From NCBI GenBank assembly GCA_944989445.1, contig CALYLW010000494.1, positions 277,004 through 341,003 of the forward strand: a stretch of DNA of 64,000 nt, in the 5' to 3' direction. The DNA is from Ampullaceana balthica (Eukaryota > Mollusca > Gastropoda > Lymnaeidae). Every line of letters starts with the position of its first letter. Position 1 is the stretch's first letter. A program made the translations under genes and the position numbers. The notes beneath the pieces were generated by a model, which was not told the origin of the DNA, made no database searches, and was given only the letters and a program-made list of their open reading frames with translations. Positions 1-12,180 of the stretch are shown piece by piece.

Positions 1-1268
1 AAATTAGATGAATAAAATTTAACCTGATAAATGGTTAATAAAGATTATAATATGGTGTTGGTTTCTAATAAAGAATTTAATATGCTGCAATGTTACCAGC
101 CATAAATAACTTGAAAGAAATTTATTTAATCTAAAACACATTGCGTTAATGAATATGAACAGAAACAGTTATTAACCTACATAAAATGAATGTAATTGTC
201 CTCTGATAACTGAGTGACAGCCATAACATAATGATAACGTAGGCTCTTCCATTCAATTTCTATTATGTAATTATACCGTACAATAGTTAATAGTGATTAC
301 CTCTGGGTTGAAAATTAATTGATATACTTATCAATGTGAAAACTTCAAGTATGTTGGTTGTTTATTAATTAGCTGGGGGGGGGGACTTCTTGTCACGGAT
401 GTCGGCTTCACAAGGACACCTTTTTATTTTGAAGGTGGCAATTTTTGTATTTTTAATTAACATTTTTGGAGGAGGTAAAAGGTTTGCCATCCCCAACCAG
501 ACAGCATTACTAGCAGAACCACTAGACAGCACTCCTAGACAGCACTCCTAGACAGCACTCCTAGACAGCACTCTTAGACAGCAACTCAAGTCAGCACCAC
601 CAGACAGCACCACTAGACAGAACAACCAGACAGCACCACTAAACAGCATCACTAGCAGAACCACTAGACAGCACTCCTAGACAGCAACTCAAGACAGCAT
701 CACCAGACAGAACAACCAGACAGCACCACTAAACAGCATCACTAGCAGAACCACTAGACATCACTCCTAGACAGCAAACCAAGACAGCATCACCAGACAG
801 AACAACCAGATAGCACCACTAAACAGCAATACTAGCAGAACCACTAGACAGCACTCCTAGACAGCACTCCTAGACAGCACTCCTAGACAGCAACTCAAGA
901 CAGCACCACCAGACAGCACCACTAGACAGAACAACCAGACAGCACCACTAAACAGCATTACTAGCAGAACCACTAGACAGCACTCCTAGACAGCACAACA
1001 AGACAGCACCACCAGCCAGCACTCCTAGACAGCATCACTACAATGTGGGGCTAGAGAAAATCAGAGAGATTAGGGAAGGGTTAATCTTTATAAAATATGT
1101 GATTCCCTTAAAAATGTCATGAAAATGCAATAAGTAATGTACCTTTAGAGCTCATCTAGTGGTTAAGGCATGATAACATATTTTTATGCATTATTATAAA
1201 AATTATTGCAATAATTACTTTATGAATAATGAACAAAAGAATTTTACATAATTCAAGTTTCTATTCAG
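1..1268 (+). other. 3' part of paralog A intron 3
   Basis: No exon 3 (AASPA...GGGVIQ) is visible here, so it lies upstream of the window. The stretch holds AT-rich DNA, a poly-G run at 375-384, a minisatellite at 489-1046 and a possible tRNA-type A-box at 1148-1172. Confidence 0.7.
489..1046 (+). repeat. Degenerate ~15-bp minisatellite with 90-bp higher-order unit
   Basis: Variants of GACAGCACTCCTA / GACAGCACCACTA repeat throughout. The phrase ACTAGCAGAACCACTAGACA recurs near 509, 651, 741, 831 and 960, so part of the array has a 90-bp super-repeat. Lies about 220 bp before exon 4. Confidence 0.9.
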
Positions 1269-1403
1269 GGCACAGCAAGTGAGGCTACTCTCGTAGCTCT
1301 TCTGTCTGCTAGAACCACCATCATTAACAAGCTCAAGAAAGACAACCCTGAGATGACCCAAGGGCAGATTATAGATAAACTTGTGGCTTATTGTTCAGAA
1401 GAG
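1269..1403 (+). CDS. Paralog A exon 4
   Basis: 45 codons, phase 0 on both sides, from GTASEATL to VAYCSEE, equal to human DDC 146-190. Acceptor ...ctattcag, donor gtaagt. The previous exon should end in GGGVIQ and is not in the window. About 80% nucleotide match to B exon 4. Confidence 0.96.
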
Positions 1404-4400
1404 GTAAGTTCATATAGTAACACACCCAAGTTCACCAGCTGTTAAATGATTATATTTGTGTTGAGGCTTCTGACCATCAGCATTGATCTAGTCATTGTGC
1501 TTTTCTGATATTTTATTTGAATTCAGGTCAATGACAATGATATCAACTCTTTGAAACAAGGCTAAACTTGCTTATTATTAACTTTTATTACAAATGCCTG
1601 AACAAATAATTATTGAAGATCTTCGTTTTGCCTTTGAGTGTTTGTTCTGCCTCTAAGGACAAGTTATTCAAACACAGCTTTTTTTCTAAACTACGTATTA
1701 TTGTTCTAATTCTGTTTTTGCGGAATAAGCTCATAATTTTTTAGCGGCTTGCAAACATTCACAACTCTCCCTAAGGGGCCGTCCATAAATGACGTCACGT
1801 ACCTAAGGGGGGGAGGGGGGTCACACTTTTGTGACGAGGGGGAGGGAGGGGGGTTGAAGAAATGTGATGTCACATCAAAAGGGTAACTTTAAATAAAACT
1901 TCCACTGAAATATTTGGTCGCTTACAATTTATTAAACGAAGTGTCTACAGACACCGCGGCGGTGCACCCAGCTAAACCGTCGTCCTTGGCCTGCTTACAC
2001 CGCCGCGGTGTACCTAGCTAAACCATTGGCTTTGGCCTAGGTACACCGCGGCTAAAAAAATGAGATGATTTCACTATATTTAGGCTAAAAGTGTGTCATC
2101 CCTATGCAAATAAACAGTAGACCTTAAATAATTAATGTATCTATGCAATTGTTAAATTACTGAATGTTTAAGAAAGCTATTTTGGTCACCATTCCATCAT
2201 AATTAGTTATAACTTTTAAAAACCAACTTATTTCATGAGCAGTTCCAGGTGAATGGTAAAGTGCAGTGAATTAGCGGTTACGTAGGTGGTGTCGGGTTCG
2301 AATCTCTGTGATGGAATACATTTTTTTAAAATTGTTATTATTTTAATTTTAAAACCACAATGTGGGTGCTCGCAAATGGTGTTTTATAGTACGTGCATAT
2401 CCAAGTATCAATGAAGCATTCACCAAAAAAAAAGCCTGTCTTATCTTTTGTGTTACAGACTCTCCTTCTATTTCTACACAGTCTTACGCCTATGCATGCT
2501 TTAATATTTAATGGATTTATGTTAAGTATTTCATTTTTGTTAGAGTTTTAAATTTTAAAAATGATTGTATGTTGGATTTCGTAGATAGTTTAGGCGACCC
2601 ATTCCATACCCAAATTCGAGACGGGAACGAGAATCGGTATGAGTTTGTTCTTGCATACGGCTAGGTAAAGGTGTTTCTATCACCATCGCTATGAGTATGA
2701 GTATGACCTTTATGTTTAACAAAAGGATTGTATTAGTATTAGATTATCTCTTTGACTAGCTAACTTTAAAAAAAGTGTAGAACACGTTGTTTTCCACCGG
2801 ACCCCTCCCCCATTATAATAATATAGGTAAATACACCCCCCCCCCACACACACACACAAACACCAAAAGAAAAGGGAAATTAATTTCAATTTTTATTTTT
2901 AAAATGTGTATTCATTCAAAGATATTAACAATTACATAATATTCAAATATTTACCTTATACGTAAGGGGCGAAGAAAGTGATTTTAATTTATTTCATTTT
3001 CAAATAGAAAATACGTTGTTTTTTTGTTGTTGTTGTTTTTTTTTGGGGGGGGACAGCTCTGTGACGTCATATTGAAAAAAATGGGGGGGGGTCTACATTT
3101 TTCTGACGACATGTGACGAGGGGGTGAAAATCGTCAAAAATCGCGTGACGTTATTTATGGACATTTTTTCACTGGATTGACAAATAAGATAGCCTACACG
3201 CACAGGTTATAATTTGTTCAGGTAGACTGTCACTAGTAGACTAGTATATAATCTTAACTTTAAAATGTATTTGTTAAAATGGTACTTGTTGATAATTATG
3301 TCAGTTTCCACAGCCTGAAAGAGAAATAGTGGCGTTCCTCGTTGCCGTTGAATGAAGAAAGATAGGAATAGGGGGGATATGAAGAGTCGAAGATGATAGA
3401 GTATCATTTTGCAGAAACATAAATTTTGCGTTGAATGGACATTTTATAATCACTTTTTAAATCTAAATAGTTTTGAAATTTGAGTATTGGCAAGCGATTT
3501 TTACCTCCCCCCTCCGCCTTGTCAACATCTTGTCAAACTTCCAGAGACCCCCCTATAAACATCACTAAATACATGGTGAACATAAAAATTAAATAAACTT
3601 GGCAAGGTGTTGTAGTATTATCATTCAATATCAATAAAACTGTCTTATCCCTATAAAGGACCTAACTCTAACAAAATATGAAATTATTACTGGTATTGCT
3701 GATAAGTGATAGCCATAGCTTTTAGTTTAAGTTTAGCCTTAGCAACTAAGCACACTTACAAATTTAAACCAGTAAATACAGAAAGATTGCCAAATAACTT
3801 ATACTTTTTAGCTAATGCGTAATTTATTCACATCTATGCTTAATTATTGGTAAGGTATCATTTTCTATTAACTTTTATATAATATCTATTTTTAACCGCG
3901 GTGTACCTAGCCCTGACACAATGCGTTGGCTAGGTTCACCGCCGCGGTGTTTCCAGCCCAAATCTCGTATTTTGGCTAGGTCCACCGCCGCGGTGTACGT
4001 AGTGCCGGCCTTTATTAAATGACTAGTCAGTGCTTCTCAATGTGCCGGTCGGTAGGACATCAGACGCTGGTTGGCGTATGCTATCAAGACACGAAAATTA
4101 AATCTTATTATAATCCTTAAGTTTGAGAATCAACTAGATAACATATGAAATTGTTACACTGTGTCGTTTGATGTTGACATCAAAGCATTTGTGATGTAAC
4201 CACAGCTCCGTTTGGTTCTCTCATGGAAGGAGTCGTAAATTTTTTTGCCGTTACCCCCAAATATACAAGTTTATGTATGCGTTACGACTCTAGGTCCTGC
4301 TCACATGACTCGGTGGTTTTGGGGAGCGTCTTTAGTCCGAAAATGCTGCTGGTGAGTTTTACAAGCATGACAAGTGTCTAAAAATGATTTGAATAGGATT

Positions 4401-7400
4401 ATGTGTAGATATTTTAAGTCAAAACGACACGAAATATCCTTTTTCTTTAAAAGGGGAGGGGGGGGGGAATCTATTTGATAGAATTAAAAACGTTTTAAGT
4501 TTGATATAATTGTTCGATTGGTTTTTTGTCAAACGCCCCTGGCCATTCTAGTATTCTAGATCAGTGCTTCTCAAAGTGGTGGTCCACGGACTGGTGCCGG
4601 TCCGTGGGCCATCCGCTGCCGGTCCGCAGATGTTCTCAAAAAAAGGACAGAAAAAATTATCAGTGCAGGGAAAAATAGTGCACCTGCGCCTGGTGCAATT
4701 GAAAAAATTCCTGCTGGTCCGCAATACTAAAAAGTTTGAGAAGCACTGTTCTAGATATAATGGTAAATGAGCCCATTTAAAATTAGTCAAGTATTCATTA
4801 ACTTTATTGAATGCATCAAATTCTTTACATCGCCATTGAGAGGAGCCAAAACAACTTTCTTCTTAGCTCAGTTCTTAAGGTATTAATTTTAAATATCACA
4901 GAAAGGATACTTGATACAGTCAAGTCATGTGGATTAAGATTATTGTCACTCGTGTCAATATAAATGAAAGTAGGGTAGATTTAGGTGTCTTCATATAGTG
5001 CGTAGGTAAGAAATCTACATAGTTGTCAAATTTTTATTTAAATGCATTTTCTGGAAGGAACCGGTTTAATAATGGGCATATGTTCCAAGCGTACACACCA
5101 TGACGTATTTTAATATATCTAGTGGATTGTAGTGGATGTTATATGTCCCAAATGAGTCTGCATTACCCCCCAAGAATTCCCTTTTTGACCCCAGTTCAGG
5201 TTATTTACCTCTGTTCGCCGACCTCTTTCTTACGTCAGTCAATTGAGGGATTTTTAAAAAATACATTTTTAAAATGTTATTTTTAAATAATCATTTTTCT
5301 AAACAAAGACGTTAACCGAGATGATTAATAGTCAATGTTTAATTTGTATGCATTAAAATAAAATATAAGCTAAGGATTTTAACACAGTTCGTTTACTGAA
5401 GGCCGGTTAAACGTTTTTTTTAAAAAATGCTTCACGCGGGTTACGATATTACAAGGTAGATCTTCACTAAATAAATAATAAATACTTAAATGACAATAAA
5501 AGTGATTTGAAACATACTTATTTTCAAATAGAAAATAAAGTGGGTTTTTTTTTGGGTGGGGGGGTGGGTGGGGGGGGGGTCAAAGATTTGTGATGTATTT
5601 TTAGAGGGGGGGGTCTAAGTTTTTGTGACGTCGCGTGACGAGGGGGGTATGGGTTCAAAAATCGGCAAAAATCGCGTGACGTCATTTATGGACGGCCTTT
5701 AATACATTATGGATTTTGAAACCAAATCTGGTGAGTTTAAAAAAAATAACAACAAAATTGTATTATTACTTTAACACATATTTAAATATATATCTAGATA
5801 GATAAACCTCAATTTTGTTGCGTAATTAGTTTCAATTAATTTTTTTTCTATTTTGTAAACTGAGTTATGTCACATTTTCTTAATAAACAAATGTAAAAAA
5901 AAACATTTTTTAAATCTTTTTTTCCCAATCGCAAAAAGCTATTGTTATTATCCACAACTATGGTTGCTTTCTAACAGAATTGATAAATCTGATTTCTTTG
6001 TGTCCCTAGGCCCATTCTTCAGTTGTGAGAGCCTCACTAATAGGTATGGTCCAAATGAAATCTCTGCCAACAGATGACAAAGGATCCCTGAGAGGGTCAG
6101 AGCTGGAATCAGCCATCATTAGGGACAAGGAGCAGGGCTTGATTCCTTTCTTTGTAAGATATTTGTTTTGGTGTATGGTTTTATTCAAGTCCTGTATGTA
6201 TATAAATATATATATATATATATCTATATGGTAGGCAAACTTTATCAAAGTTTTGAACATTCCCGTCAGTCAGTTTAAAACCAAAATGTTCCTGTGATGA
6301 TCAGGAAATTTGTTATTATTTATTGTCCGCTATTTTTTATTATTTTTTTTTACTTTTTGACTTCCAATATTTTGTAAGTGATGGGTCGATTTGTCGTTAA
6401 AAAATGAATTAATCGTTAAAATTTGTTAACGATTAATCGAGAAATCAATCGTTAATTTCCACAGCCCTAATATATATATATATTTAAAACCAAACAATCG
6501 ACATTCAAAACTGTAATAACAATGCAAGACTATTTAAAAACCATGGTTAAGAATAGGACGTAATAATATTTTGTATAGAATGAGTGTTTGTAACATAAAA
6601 TGTAACACATCAGGTAAGATAAAATATGAACCCCACTCCTAAATTTTAATTTCTGCCAAAATTTTTCTCAATTTTAATTAGAATTAGGAGCCCAAAAACT
6701 GTTTAACCTTTAAAAATTTACTCTAAATAATAACAAATGAATTTTCTGTATACTTCATCTCTTGGTATTGTGGTTATGAACGACATCTGAACTAAATAAA
6801 ATACAGAGAGGTTTCCTAATGAAATAGAACATCAGCTCACACCAATATGTGAAGTGCAGTGAGCCTCTCAGTGAGTCTCTCAGTGAGCCCAGCTCCAGAC
6901 TAGGATATAATGCTATACAATTTCGAATGTTATTTTTGTATATTATTATTATTATTGAGTCTTTTTTAAATTGTCATAAAATCCTAATGTTGTTAAAAGC
7001 TCCCTCAGAAATGAATTAGCTGTGCCACATGTGGGTGAGAAAATATTTGAAGCATACCTCCAAACATACCTATAGTCTAGTGCAGGGGTGGGCAAACTAT
7101 TTAAGGCGAGGGCCGCATTAGTAAGAAATGAAACATAATAGGGCAGCATCTAACCATAATTTAGCTTCGATTCAAGTACAAACATATCTTTAACATGAAT
7201 TTATTGATTTTTTTCGGTATTACCGCAAGCTTCCGCGGGCCGCAAAAAACTCCGTAGTGGGCCGCATGTGGCCCGAGGGCCGTAGTTTGCCCACCTCTGG
7301 TCTAGTGCATGCCACACTAATTTTCCTCAAAATTTTTTCTACTACTAGCTGTGTGCAACTATAGGAACAACAGCCACATGTGGCATAGACAATTTGCCAG

Positions 7401-10400
7401 AACTTGGACCAGTTTGTGAGTCTTGATGATATCATTATTTTAATTCATTTAATAAAAAAACTCTTTTTAACTGTGAGGATTAGCTAATGATAAATTTTCT
7501 ACCATTTTAAATAACATTACTAATGTACAAATTTTTAATTTATTTATGAATGAAGCTTACATTATTTTTATCCCATGTGAACCCGTTCTCTCCCAAATTA
7601 TTTTTTGTGTGTAATTTTGTTTCCGTTGTGAAAGTTTTGTTATTTGGAGTGGCTAGAACTCAAATAAATTTTTTATTTTTATTTGTAATTTTTGTGTGTG
7701 TGTGCTTGTGTGTCAGATATTAGAGTCTGCATTGAATGTGGCCCAGATCATGTGATTGCTTCGGTACAGCAGACAGAGGCATTCATATGTCTGTCCTATA
7801 AATAGGACACTGGTAGATAATGGTTCTTAAAGGGGAACCCACCCCCCCCACCCCAAAAAAAAATGGAGCATTAAAATTTTACAAAATCATTTTGTTAAAC
7901 TTAAAAAAATATTTATAATCTGTGATGTCATTGCCCAGGTAACAAACATGACATCTGGATGCACATTGATGCCGCCTATGCTGGGTCTGCTTTTATATGT
8001 CCTGAGTTCAGACCTTTGTTGGACGGTGTAGAAGTAAGGGGACTATAACATCTTCATTCACCATTATTAGATGTGATCATAAACAGTTAAGTTTCTCTGT
8101 TTACGATAGTTTGAACTAATTTCTCATCAAGTCTTTCTATCTTTCATTCCCAGCATTCCATGTCTTTCAACTTTAACCCCCACAAATGGCTGCAGGTGAC
8201 ATTTGACTGTTCTGCTTTGTGGTAGGTAAACTACAAATTAATTCATTCCTTGGAAACATCCATTAATTCATTCCTTGGAAACATCCATTAATTCATTTCT
8301 TGGAAACATCTATTAATTCATTTCTTGGAAAAATCCATTAATTCATTTCTTGGAAACATCCATTAATTCATGGACGATTTACTAAAAAAAATGAAATGAA
8401 ATTCATTGTATACTTAAATATTATTTCTTCGAAAGCACTTTTATTATTAAACTTTAAGATTGCTCTTGAATTCTAAAATATTGTAATTTAATTATCCATT
8501 ATATCATTACAAAACAAACCTATTGCTTTGCAGAATGAAATATTTTATTAATATCTTGAACTTACTTTTATAACATATATCTTGTTTCCCAATTATTTTT
8601 TGCAAAGTAAATAAAAATTATTATGTGCCTTAAATTATATTTTGTAAACGTTCTAAAATCGGACGTGTAATCATATAATAATTTTAAAAGAGTGTTTGTA
8701 AATGCAGTATAATAAAATATTTTTAAAAATGATTTGTTTAAAATATAAAAATAAGCTTTACACAACATAACCAGATCTTTAAACTATGAATCCCTGAAGG
8801 GTCAAAGATAGTTACCTGGTGTCTGGTGCATTTGAGTTGAACCCTGTCTACCTTAATCATGATAACCAGGGACAAGCCATGCCTGACTACCGAGTAAGAT
8901 GCATTTCATATATTATTTTTCTCTAATGTTAAACTGATACTCCTCACTATTCAATGGCCCACTCGTTTGTGAGTATTAATTTGTCAATGAACAATTCAGA
9001 GCTAAGAAATATATCTGGATGAAAAACAGTGGTCTAAAGTTTATTTACTCATCAAGACTTTTACACTTGCCCAATTTTTAATTTATAAGTTTACACATTT
9101 AAGTCATAATTCATGTATTTTAATTTTTAAATTATGATAAGAATTCATGTAAAATGATTTTATTTATTTATTTAACAAAGCTGAAAACATTGTGATTTTT
9201 TCTATTTAGTTTTTCTGCCCCTTGTCTTTTTGCTTGATTCGGATAGGTACACACTAAGTTATTATACTGTAGACCCCTATAGATGTTGAAACATTTGATT
9301 CCAGCACTGGCAGATTCCACTGGGAAGAAGGTTCAGGTCCCTGAAGCTTTGGTTTGTGTTACGCATGTTTGGCATCGAAGGACTACAGGAACTAATAAGA
9401 AAGGTAAGCTGAATAATTTTTTAACAATCTTACTAAATTGTGTAATGTTGAAAATAATCAGAAAAGTAAATTCAATCATTCTTGACAATTATACTAAATT
9501 TTGTAATATTGGAAAACATTTTCTTTCATAAATGATTTTAAGTAAAAACAATAACTAAAAATTAATCATTAACAATTAAAAACAGATTTTACATTTCAAT
9601 GTTGTATTTCACAATTATATTTTATGTATTTTTAAATGAAGCCATGAATAGTTACATTGTTTTAATAATTGTAATATATTTTTAGGATGTATCCCTTGCT
9701 CATCAGTTTGAGCAGCTTGTTAAGAGTGATGAAAGGTTTGAAATAGTAAGACAAGTGACCTTCGGCCTTGTTTGCTTTAGGTTAAAGGTAAGTTGAGAAG
9801 AAAAGTATAATTTTTTTGGTAATAAAAAAATCTCATTATACTTAACTCAAGATTAAATTTAGCACTATTTTTTTTTAAGTTATCAAAAAATACTCTGTGA
9901 GCAAAAAGTGATGGCAGTGTGGACTGTTAAGATTATGGTATTGAATTTAAAATGATTTCCTAGAGATCACACCTGCTTGATTTATGATTGTTGTTGTTGT
10001 TGTTAAGAGACCACCAAACAAACCAGTTATGAACTTACTGTTCTCCATGTACCTTGCCGCAATTTTTACTTTAAATCGTTGTATGGCAAGGAATGTTATT
10101 CACCATGCTTTACAACACTTGTATCAAAAAGTTATATTAATGGCTCCATGGAAAAATATTTGTTTTAGCACTTTTTATCATAAGTGACTTGAAATGGGAA
10201 TAAAAGTAAGCACTTAATGAATTGTCAAAAACAGGTTACTTTAAATAACACATAACAAAGAGGAAATGAATGAAGTTTAAAAAGATAACCCCTACATTTA
10301 CTTTATCAAAATTTTTGAAAATATAAAATTTTTTATTACAAAACTTTCCACATTATATTACAAAATAAGATAACAAAAAAACACATAATTTTATTCTTAT

Positions 10401-10832
10401 TTTACTGTCATGCCAAAACATATCTTATTCCAAAAATTCCCTTTACTAGAATGTAAAAAAAAACACAAACACAAACACACGAACAACATTCAAAACTCTA
10501 ATAAATTATGCAATACTAGACTCAAACCATGGATAGGTAAAAGATGCAATAATCATTTGTGTGTCTGTACAAAATAAGATAAGATAAATTAGAAATTGAC
10601 TTGTATCACATTATAAGTTATCTCTACATTTTCCCAGGGATCCAATGAAATCAATGAAACACTTAATAAGAGAATAAATGATGACCGAAGGATTCACCTG
10701 ACTCCATCCAAAGTCAAGGACATTTTCTTTTTACGTTTTGCTGTGTGTGCTAGAAAAACCGAGGCTCCCGACGTTAAATTTGCTTGGTCCGTTATACAAG
10801 AGCTGACCAACAGTTTGTTGTCCAATCCATAG
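1269..10832 (+). CDS. Ddc-like: AADC-like decarboxylase, paralog A (3' nine exons, partial)
   Basis: PLP-dependent group II decarboxylase that makes an aromatic monoamine from its amino acid in the cytosol. Nine exons encode 332 residues: 1269-1403, 6010-6153, 7349-7415, 7939-8033, 8154-8221, 8800-8893, 9305-9403, 9686-9787, 10638-10832. All junctions are AG/GT and phases agree. Visible hallmarks: AHSS (His192 of human DDC, stacks on PLP), IDAAYAG (Asp271, pairs with the pyridine nitrogen), NPHKW (Lys303, Schiff base), NPVYL (mobile-loop Tyr332, needed for decarboxylation), PLGRRFRSL (Gly354, which is Ser in histidine decarboxylase), CFRLKG. The family usually has about 480 residues, so roughly 145 N-terminal residues (exons 1-3) lie upstream of the window. 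Stop TAG at 10830. The ADS motif before the Lys segment reads SMS here. The exact substrate (DOPA, 5-HTP, tyrosine or other) cannot be read from the sequence. Family call is sure; substrate is not. Confidence 0.95.
1928..4019. mobile_element. 2.07-kb insertion with 9-bp target duplication and palindromic terminal subrepeats
   Basis: TTTATTAAA is duplicated at 1928-1936 and 4011-4019. Comparison with the sister element at 26270-26300 shows the uninterrupted site. Each end carries three subrepeats built on CACCGCCGCGGTG, separated by TACCTAGC-type spacers, in inverted orientation between the two ends. The 9-bp duplication would fit a Mutator-like element; no transposase is seen. It contains a piece of a further GGCCGTCC-family end at about 2990-3165. 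Confidence 0.8.
2262..2315 (+). other. tRNA-like (SINE-type) B-box fragment
   Basis: GGGTTCGAATCTC at about 2294 matches a pol III B-box, preceded by AGTGAATTAGCGGTTACG, a weak A-box. No cloverleaf can be built, so probably a SINE or tRNA fossil. Confidence 0.35.
4554..4756 (+). mobile_element. hAT MITE copy 1 with exact 8-bp TSD
   Basis: Element 4562-4748 (187 bp) has terminal inverted repeats CAGTGCTTCTCAAA / TTTGAGAAGCACTG and is flanked by TTCTAGAT at 4554-4561 and 4749-4756. Relatives at 23744-23928 and 25518-25704. Non-coding; short ORFs across it are spurious. Confidence 0.93.
6010..6153 (+). CDS. Paralog A exon 5
   Basis: 48 codons, AHSSVVRA to GLIPFF, phase 0/0. Contains the cofactor-stacking His (AHSS). 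Acceptor tccctag, donor gtaaga. Only 7 of 144 bases differ from B exon 5, and the identity runs about 10 bp into the intron. Confidence 0.97.
6190..6480. repeat. TA microsatellite and ATTAATCG-rich inverted sequence
   Basis: (TA)n at about 6200-6228 and 6470-6482. Between them, at 6385-6465, lies a palindrome-rich stretch (GTTAACGATTAATCG) related to 15840-16235. Intron 5 of paralog A. Confidence 0.5.
7075..7307 (+). mobile_element. hAT MITE of a second family with exact 8-bp TSD
   Basis: Element 7083-7299 (217 bp) begins CAGGGGTGGGCAAACTA and ends TAGTTTGCCCACCTCTG, flanked by GTCTAGTG at 7075-7082 and 7300-7307. In paralog A intron 5, 50 bp before exon 6. Confidence 0.93.
7349..7415 (+). 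CDS. Paralog A exon 6
   Basis: 22 codons plus one base, LCATIGTT...LPELGPV. Ends in phase 1 with the Cys codon split (T|GT). Acceptor ctactag, donor gtgagt. Too short for simple ORF detection; found by homology and phase. Confidence 0.95.
7939..8033 (+). CDS. Paralog A exon 7
   Basis: Two bases plus 31 codons, [15 protein letters not shown]... to LLDGVE. Contains the PLP-binding Asp. Acceptor tgcccag, donor gtaagg. Differs from B exon 7 at a single synonymous base in 95. Confidence 0.96.
8154..8221 (+). CDS. Paralog A exon 8 (catalytic lysine)
   Basis: 22 codons plus two bases, [19 protein letters not shown]... Contains the Schiff-base Lys in NPHKW. Ends inside a Trp codon (TG|G). Acceptor ttcccag, donor gtaggt. 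A 25-bp tandem repeat starts about 15 bp after the donor. Confidence 0.96.
8237..8371 (+). repeat. 25-bp minisatellite, about 5.4 copies
   Basis: Unit core ATTCATTYCTTGGAAACATC. Starts about 15 bp after the exon 8 donor of paralog A. Confidence 0.95.
8800..8893 (+). CDS. Paralog A exon 9 (mobile catalytic loop)
   Basis: One base plus 31 codons, [11 protein letters not shown]... to MPDYR. Contains the loop Tyr in LNPVYL; a Phe here would indicate an aldehyde synthase, so Tyr supports a true decarboxylase. Two codons shorter than B exon 9. Acceptor ctgaag, donor gtaaga. Confidence 0.94.
9305..9403 (+). CDS. Paralog A exon 10
   Basis: 33 codons, [16 protein letters not shown]... to LIRK. Keeps the family-typical PLGRRFRSL with Gly rather than the Ser of histidine decarboxylase. 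Acceptor ttccag, donor gtaagc. Confidence 0.96.
9686..9787 (+). CDS. Paralog A exon 11
   Basis: 34 codons, [12 protein letters not shown]... to GLVCFRLK, phase 0/0. Acceptor atttttag, donor gtaagt. About 78% nucleotide match to B exon 11. Confidence 0.95.
10638..10832 (+). CDS. Paralog A exon 12 (terminal)
   Basis: 64 codons plus [17 protein letters not shown]... [12 protein letters not shown]... to LLSNP. Matches the C-terminal domain of AADC. Acceptor ttcccag. Poly(A) signals follow within 65 bp. Confidence 0.95.
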   Translation, partial: GSNEINETLNKRINDDRRIHLTPSKVKDIFFLRFAVCARKTEAPDVKFAWSVIQELTNSLLSNP

Positions 10833-10868
10833 TATGGCATGGAATTATATAAATGCATTTCTTGAGAG

Positions 10869-10896
10869 AATAAAAACATTTTATTCTAACAATAAA
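10869..10896 (+). terminator. Poly(A) signals of paralog A
   Basis: Two AATAAA hexamers, 10869-10874 and 10891-10896, 37 and 59 bp after the stop codon. The 3' UTR is therefore probably very short. Confidence 0.75.
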
Positions 10897-12180
10897 CTAA
10901 AACGCTGTGCTCATTGAAATACTTGGTTCATATGTATATTATTTAGTGAATAAATAGAGGATGCAAGCAATTAGTTTATTCAATGTTTTTTCCATTATTG
11001 TAAAATAATGATTTTTTGTTGTAATATTTTTCTACATTATTATTTTGTTTTGTAGTACACTGAACTTGGGCTACATTGTGATTTTAAATTTCAAAGAAGA
11101 TTAATCTAATTATTATAAATAATTAACTGACAAAAAATTGAATGGAACCTATTTTAAGGAGACATGCAACCTCCTGACTTTTAAACTTAAAAATGTAAAT
11201 AAATTTGTAATTGCATCAATTTAACAATTCCTCCACCAACATTGGTGCTGAGCCTGAAAGTGTTGTGTTCATTTAGAAGTTTTACTGAAGTATTATTCTC
11301 TCACTCAGTAAAAACATTTTTGTAATTCCTTATTTTTAAATTTTGTTTTATGTTTTTTTTAAACTAATATTTTTAACCATCTTTAAATGATATTTTAATT
11401 GATAAACAGACATTTATGTCCTAGCTCAAGGATTTTAATGTTCATTATTTTATTTATAAACAGAAATTATTTGTTAATGCAATAATTAAATTAAGTCTCT
11501 AAATGTTTTTACAGCTTAAGTAAAATAAATAAGTAAAATAATTGTTACTTTGACAAACTGAAATATGTTTTCAGGTTATTATCTTATTAAAATAAAAAGA
11601 TAAAACACTTAAAGTGTTAAACTTTTATGTCTCTGCTAGATATTTTGATAAGTATGAAGGATTGCAAACCTTGCTCTGAGAAAAAAAAATAATTTAAATT
11701 GGCACAATTTACACAGGAGAGGATTCAAGATCATCCAAATAATTTCTATTTTTCTTCTTTTTCTAATATCTGGAGGTTGTTTTTTTTTGGATAGCTTCAG
11801 CATAACATGTTCAATAATTCCTCATTTAGTATAGTGTACTTTAAATATTCAACACCGGTTAATTCATTATGCATTATAAAAACTTTTAATTATGAATTAA
11901 TAACTTCAGGTTAAATAACAAAATTAAATGGCATTCATTGAATATTACTGTTTGATTTAATTATATAATACACTGTATAGTTTAAACGACTTATGACACT
12001 AAACTGGCGAGGAGGATTAGCAAAATTAATCAGAATTTAAGACAAAATATGTCAAAATTAAAGAATTTTGATGATAAATTAGAACATTTCTAATTATAAA
12101 GAAAGATTAGATGCTATTTTTTTCACAATGATATTCTGCTGTAAAACTGACAGCAACCCTCCAATCGTCAAGCGGATCTA
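10897..12180. other. AT-rich intergenic DNA
   Basis: Nothing recognisable beyond homopolymer-rich AT sequence; no ORF of note, no repeats, no splice-bracketed homology. Confidence 0.5.

Larger units (their letters stand above)
1774..5699 (-). mobile_element. Harbinger-like TIR element, copy 1 (reverse, with two nested insertions)
   Basis: Begins AGGGGCCGTCCATAAATGAC and ends with the inverse (GTCATTTATGGACGGCC), flanked by TA on both sides. Internal sequence is the reverse complement of the copies at 24563-26437 and 43681-45347. Two later insertions sit inside: 1937-4010 and the hAT MITE 4562-4748. No transposase ORF. In paralog A intron 4. The superfamily is inferred from the GGGGCC terminus and the 3-bp duplications of the sister copies. 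Confidence 0.8.

Noticed and set aside
1148..1172. AGCTCATCTAGTGGTTAAGGCA resembling a tRNA A-box
   Set aside because: No B-box or acceptor stem follows; at best a SINE fragment.
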